A stretch of 9,154 bases of DNA from JAJPJX01 sp964568355 (GTDB taxonomy: Bacteria > Acidobacteriota > Terriglobia > Bryobacterales > Bryobacteraceae), in NCBI GenBank assembly GCA_964568355.1, contig CAZMRK010000139.1, positions 1-9,154 on the forward strand, read 5' to 3'. This document shows, piece by piece, positions 6,358 to 9,154 of the stretch. How positions within the stretch are numbered: position 1 is the stretch's first letter; every line of letters begins with the position of its first letter. The translations under genes were made by a program, and so were the position numbers. The notes beneath the pieces were generated by a model. It had not been told where the DNA came from. It did not search any database and worked only from the letters and a program-made list of their open reading frames with translations.

Positions 6358-6485
6358 GATTTCCCTGAGAGCGCCGGCGCGGGGCCGACACTTTTTCATC
6401 TTAGGAGATTTGTCCTCGGCTTGCGGCGGGAGCAGTACTATTTGCCAGGATTCGGAGCCTGACCGCGAGCGTCTCCGTCCATCTC
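6358..6485. promoter_or_regulatory. Divergent intergenic region between the small gene and dprA
   Basis: This 128-base gap (86 bases if the small gene starts at 6399) must carry promoters for the small minus-strand gene and for dprA-topA. Boxes such as TTGTCC at 6410-6415 and TACTAT at 6436-6441 are present but 20 bases apart, too far for a standard sigma-70 promoter. No clear operator or riboswitch is visible. Confidence 0.35.
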
Positions 6486-7655
6486 ATGCTTGCGCCGACA
6501 ATCAGCCGGGAAGAAGAACTGCACTGGCTGGCACTGAAACTGATTCCGGGCCTGGGAACTCGGGCCGCGGAAAAGCTACTGGAACGATTCCGGACACCGG
6601 AGGCGATTTTTCGCGCCTCGCGCACGGAAATAGAGGCCGCCGGGATCAGCGGCTCGGTGGCGCAGAGTATCGCCAGCGGCTGTTCGTTCGAAGACGCCGT
6701 CACCCAACAGGAAAAGATGAGCGCGGCGGGGGCCGAACTGATCACGATCCGCGACCCCCGCTATCCGCCTTTGTTGCGGGAGATCTTCGATCCGCCAATC
6801 CTGCTGTTCGCCCACGGCCGCGTGGAGTTGCTGGGCTCGCTAATGTTCGCGATCGTCGGCACACGGCGGCCGACCCCTTACGGCGTGGCGGTGACGGAGC
6901 GCTTCTCGGCGGACTTGAGCCAGGCGGGCCTGACCATCGTCAGCGGCATGGCGCGCGGCATCGATACTGCGGCGCACAAGGCAACACTGGCGGCCAGTGG
7001 CAGCACGGTGGCGGTTTGGGGCTGCGGCGTAGATGTGGTATATCCGTCAGAGAATCGGAAGCTGGCGGCGGAGCTGGCCACAAAGGGGTTGGTGATTTCG
7101 GAATTTCCCATGGGATCAACGGCTTTTCCGCAGAATTTTCCGATTCGGAATCGGATTATCAGCGGGATGAGCCACGGGGTGCTGGTTGTGGAGGGAGCGC
7201 AGTACAGCGGGTCGTCGATCACGGCCCGGCTGGCGCTGGATCAGAACCGCGAAGTGTTCGCCGTACCGGGAAACATCACGTCCAAGCTGAGTTGGGGGCC
7301 TAATCTGTTGATAAAACAGGGCGCCAAGCTCGTGCAGGACTGGAACGACGTGGTGGTGGAACTTTCTCCGGAGGTTCGTCGTCAACTGATCGAGAAGGGG
7401 AGGGCCCGGGTTTTGGGGGAGGGCGAGGTTGCAACCGCCGAGGGGAGTCAAGCATCTTTATTTACGGGTCCGAGTGGTAACGCCGCTCGTAAGCTGTTGG
7501 AAATACTGAAAGTCGACGCTTCTACGCATCTCGACGATCTCCTTCCGGCTCTCCCGGAGAGCTCTCCTTCAGAACTGATTGCCGCTTTGTTCGAACTGGA
7601 AGTGGAAGGCATGGTGAAACAACTTCCCGGCAAATATTTTGTTAAAGTGTGGTAG
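6486..7655 (+). CDS. dprA: DNA-processing protein DprA (Smf)
   Basis: DprA binds single-stranded DNA entering by natural transformation, protects it and loads RecA; in many bacteria the gene is kept for wider DNA-processing roles. The protein has 389 residues. An N-terminal helical SAM/HhH-like part (about 10-65, with LIPGLGTRAAEKLL) is followed by the Rossmann-type core. Core motifs are FAIVGTRRPTPYG (121-133), IVSGMARGIDTAAHKA (151-166), NFPIRNRIISGMS (217-229) and YSGSSITARLALDQNREVFA (240-259), then PGN. A C-terminal winged-helix, DML1-like domain covers about 332-389. All expected core motifs are intact. ATG at 6486 has no evident ribosome site, but the next domain begins at once, so a much later start is unlikely. 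topA follows after 29 bases, a common gene order. The last 100 codons use more T-ending codons than the core. Confidence 0.95.
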   Translation: MLAPTISREEELHWLALKLIPGLGTRAAEKLLERFRTPEAIFRASRTEIEAAGISGSVAQSIASGCSFEDAVTQQEKMSAAGAELITIRDPRYPPLLREIFDPPILLFAHGRVELLGSLMFAIVGTRRPTPYGVAVTERFSADLSQAGLTIVSGMARGIDTAAHKATLAASGSTVAVWGCGVDVVYPSENRKLAAELATKGLVISEFPMGSTAFPQNFPIRNRIISGMSHGVLVVEGAQYSGSSITARLALDQNREVFAVPGNITSKLSWGPNLLIKQGAKLVQDWNDVVVELSPEVRRQLIEKGRARVLGEGEVATAEGSQASLFTGPSGNAARKLLEILKVDASTHLDDLLPALPESSPSELIAALFELEVEGMVKQLPGKYFVKVW

Positions 7656-7684
7656 CGACGTACCGCAACGGGCAGTAGATTGAT

Positions 7685-9154
7685 ATGGCAAAGGCTCTCG
7701 TAATCGTGGAATCGCCCGCAAAGGCGAAAACCATCAACAAATATCTGGGGAAACAGTACCTGGTTAAAGCATCCCTCGGACACATCAAGGACCTTCCCAA
7801 GAAGGACCTGGCGGTGGATATCGAGCATGGGTTCGAACCGCATTATGAAGTGATCGAGGGGAAGCGGAAGCTCATTCAGGAACTGAAGCAGGACGCCAGG
7901 AAGGTCGATTCCGTATATCTGGCGGCTGACCCGGACCGCGAAGGCGAAGCCATCTGCTATCACCTGCAGGAAGAACTTTCGGGCAAGAAGAACGGCTCAC
8001 CCAAGGTCTACCGGGTGATGTTCAACGAAATTACCAAGAACGCAATCGAAAGAGCCTTTAAGAAGCCGGGGGCGGTGGACGAACGGCTGGTGCAGGCGCA
8101 GCAGGCGCGTCGTGTGCTCGATCGCCTGGTCGGGTACAAGATTTCGCCGCTGTTGTGGGATAAGGTTCGCCGCGGACTCTCGGCGGGACGCGTGCAGACG
8201 ATCGCGGTACGGCTGATTGTCGAACGTGAACGAGAGATCCGGGCCTTTCAAAAGCGCGAATACTGGACCATCGACGTGGATCTGGCGGCCAAAAAGCCGC
8301 CGGTGCTGCGCGCGCGGCTGATCCGGCAGAACGAAGAAACGCCCGAGATTCCCGATCAGCAGGCGGCTGATCAACTGGTAGCTCAACTGGACGGCGTCGA
8401 TTACCTGGTGCAGTCGGTCGTCACGCGTGAAAAGCGCCGCAATCCCGTGGCGCCGTTTATCACCTCGACCCTGCAACAGGAAGCTTCCCGCAAACTCCGG
8501 TTCAGCGTGAAGCGGACCATGATGCTGGCGCAGCGCCTGTATGAAGGTGTGGAACTGGGCAAGGAATCGGTGGGGTTGATCACCTACATGCGTACCGACT
8601 CCACACGTATCTCCGAAGATGCGCTGGCCGATGTGCGCAACATGATTCAGCAGCGCTACGGCGCCCAATACCTGCCGGCCTCCGCCAATGTCTATAAGTC
8701 CAAGAAAGATGCCCAGGATGCCCACGAGGCGATCCGGCCGACGTCCATGCAATACACGCCGGAATCGGTGGCGAAGCATCTGGCGGAAGACGAATTGAAG
8801 CTGTACCGGCTGATCTGGACGCGCTTCGTGGCGTCGCAGATGACTCCGGCGGTCTTCGACCAAACCACGATCGACGTTGCGGCCAAGGGGAAGAACGGGG
8901 TCGAGTATGTATTTCGGGCGACCGGGTCGGTTCCCAAGTTCGACGGATTTCTGGCGGTCTATCAGGAGGGCAAGGATCAGCCCGATGAAGAAGACGCGGA
9001 GCTGAAGAACAAACTGCCGGTGGTGCAGGAGGGAGACCACCTCAAATTCCGGCAGATCCATCCGGAGCAGCATTTCACCGAGCCGCCGCCGCGCTACAAC
9101 GAAGCCACGCTGGTGAAGAAACTGGAAGCCGACGGGGTGGGACGGCCTTCCACC
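7685..9154 (+). CDS. topA: DNA topoisomerase I (type IA), 5' part only
   Basis: Type IA topoisomerase that relaxes negatively supercoiled DNA by nicking and passing a single strand. The window holds the first 490 codons; the family is usually 700-900 residues, so the rest of the core and any C-terminal zinc-ribbon domains are missing. The N-terminal Toprim domain starts at once with ALVIVESPAKAKTI (catalytic Glu9), and carries the acidic triad in DPDREGE (Asp82, Asp84, Glu86). RRGLSAGRVQTIAVRLI (163-179) is a conserved DNA-binding stretch. The active tyrosine is Tyr301 in ITYMRTDSTRIS. DAHEAIRPT and, near the edge, YNEATLVKKLEADGVGRPST are further family motifs. The start ATG has no clear Shine-Dalgarno. 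Spacing of 29 bases from dprA suggests co-transcription. A frame is open across the whole segment with no disruption. Confidence 0.97.
   Translation, partial: MAKALVIVESPAKAKTINKYLGKQYLVKASLGHIKDLPKKDLAVDIEHGFEPHYEVIEGKRKLIQELKQDARKVDSVYLAADPDREGEAICYHLQEELSGKKNGSPKVYRVMFNEITKNAIERAFKKPGAVDERLVQAQQARRVLDRLVGYKISPLLWDKVRRGLSAGRVQTIAVRLIVEREREIRAFQKREYWTIDVDLAAKKPPVLRARLIRQNEETPEIPDQQAADQLVAQLDGVDYLVQSVVTREKRRNPVAPFITSTLQQEASRKLRFSVKRTMMLAQRLYEGVELGKESVGLITYMRTDSTRISEDALADVRNMIQQRYGAQYLPASANVYKSKKDAQDAHEAIRPTSMQYTPESVAKHLAEDELKLYRLIWTRFVASQMTPAVFDQTTIDVAAKGKNGVEYVFRATGSVPKFDGFLAVYQEGKDQPDEEDAELKNKLPVVQEGDHLKFRQIHPEQHFTEPPPRYNEATLVKKLEADGVGRPST

Noticed and set aside
6356..7303. Plus-strand open frame overlapping the start of dprA
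   Set aside because: Different frame from dprA, Gly/Arg-rich product without a domain; dprA motifs are unambiguous.
7997..9073. Long minus-strand open frame (358 codons) opposite topA
   Set aside because: The plus strand encodes a clear topoisomerase I with all motifs; the antisense frame is an artefact of codon bias.
1..9154. CRISPR arrays, tRNA or rRNA genes, insertion sequences, phage or defence genes
   Set aside because: I found no spaced direct repeats, no RNA gene signatures and no transposase, integrase or nuclease motifs in any frame.

Overview
The window is a high-GC stretch of bacterial chromosome (clearly above 60% GC by eye), densely coding, with several GTG starts and few strong Shine-Dalgarno sites. 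Gene content and protein style suggest a soil-type, Gram-negative-like bacterium. My best guess is an Acidobacteriota member of the Solibacter/Bryobacter kind, based on the exported M28 peptidase with its DLLEGRGT-type N-terminal motif, lipoproteins, and a palindromic intergenic repeat containing a CTGAAGC...GCTACA-like core. This placement is inference and was not tested by any search.

Left part (1-2094, minus strand): an ABC importer operon of the glycine betaine/choline/carnitine (OpuC/YehZYXW) type, transcribed right to left as ATPase, permease, then substrate-binding lipoprotein. The genes are tightly coupled: a 4-nt GTGA overlap between ATPase and permease, and an 11-nt gap before the binding protein. 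The binding protein runs off the left edge.

Middle (2143-6078, plus strand): after a 48-bp divergent gap come a secreted M28-family zinc aminopeptidase, a 132-bp intergenic region packed with GC-rich palindromes, a lipoprotein with a right-handed parallel beta-helix fold and no known substrate, and a galT-type galactose-1-phosphate uridylyltransferase. A 10-bp GC hairpin spans the galT stop codon, where galT meets a convergent small gene.

Right part (6094-9154): a small uncharacterised minus-strand protein gene, then the common pair dprA (DNA-processing protein) and topA (DNA topoisomerase I). topA is cut by the right edge after 490 codons.

The window holds no rRNA, tRNA, CRISPR, transposase or integrase that I can see, and no gene-free stretch over 300 bases. 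Most of it is ordinary housekeeping and transport. The parts least explained are the palindromic repeat cluster, the beta-helix lipoprotein, the small minus-strand protein and the stop-codon hairpin.
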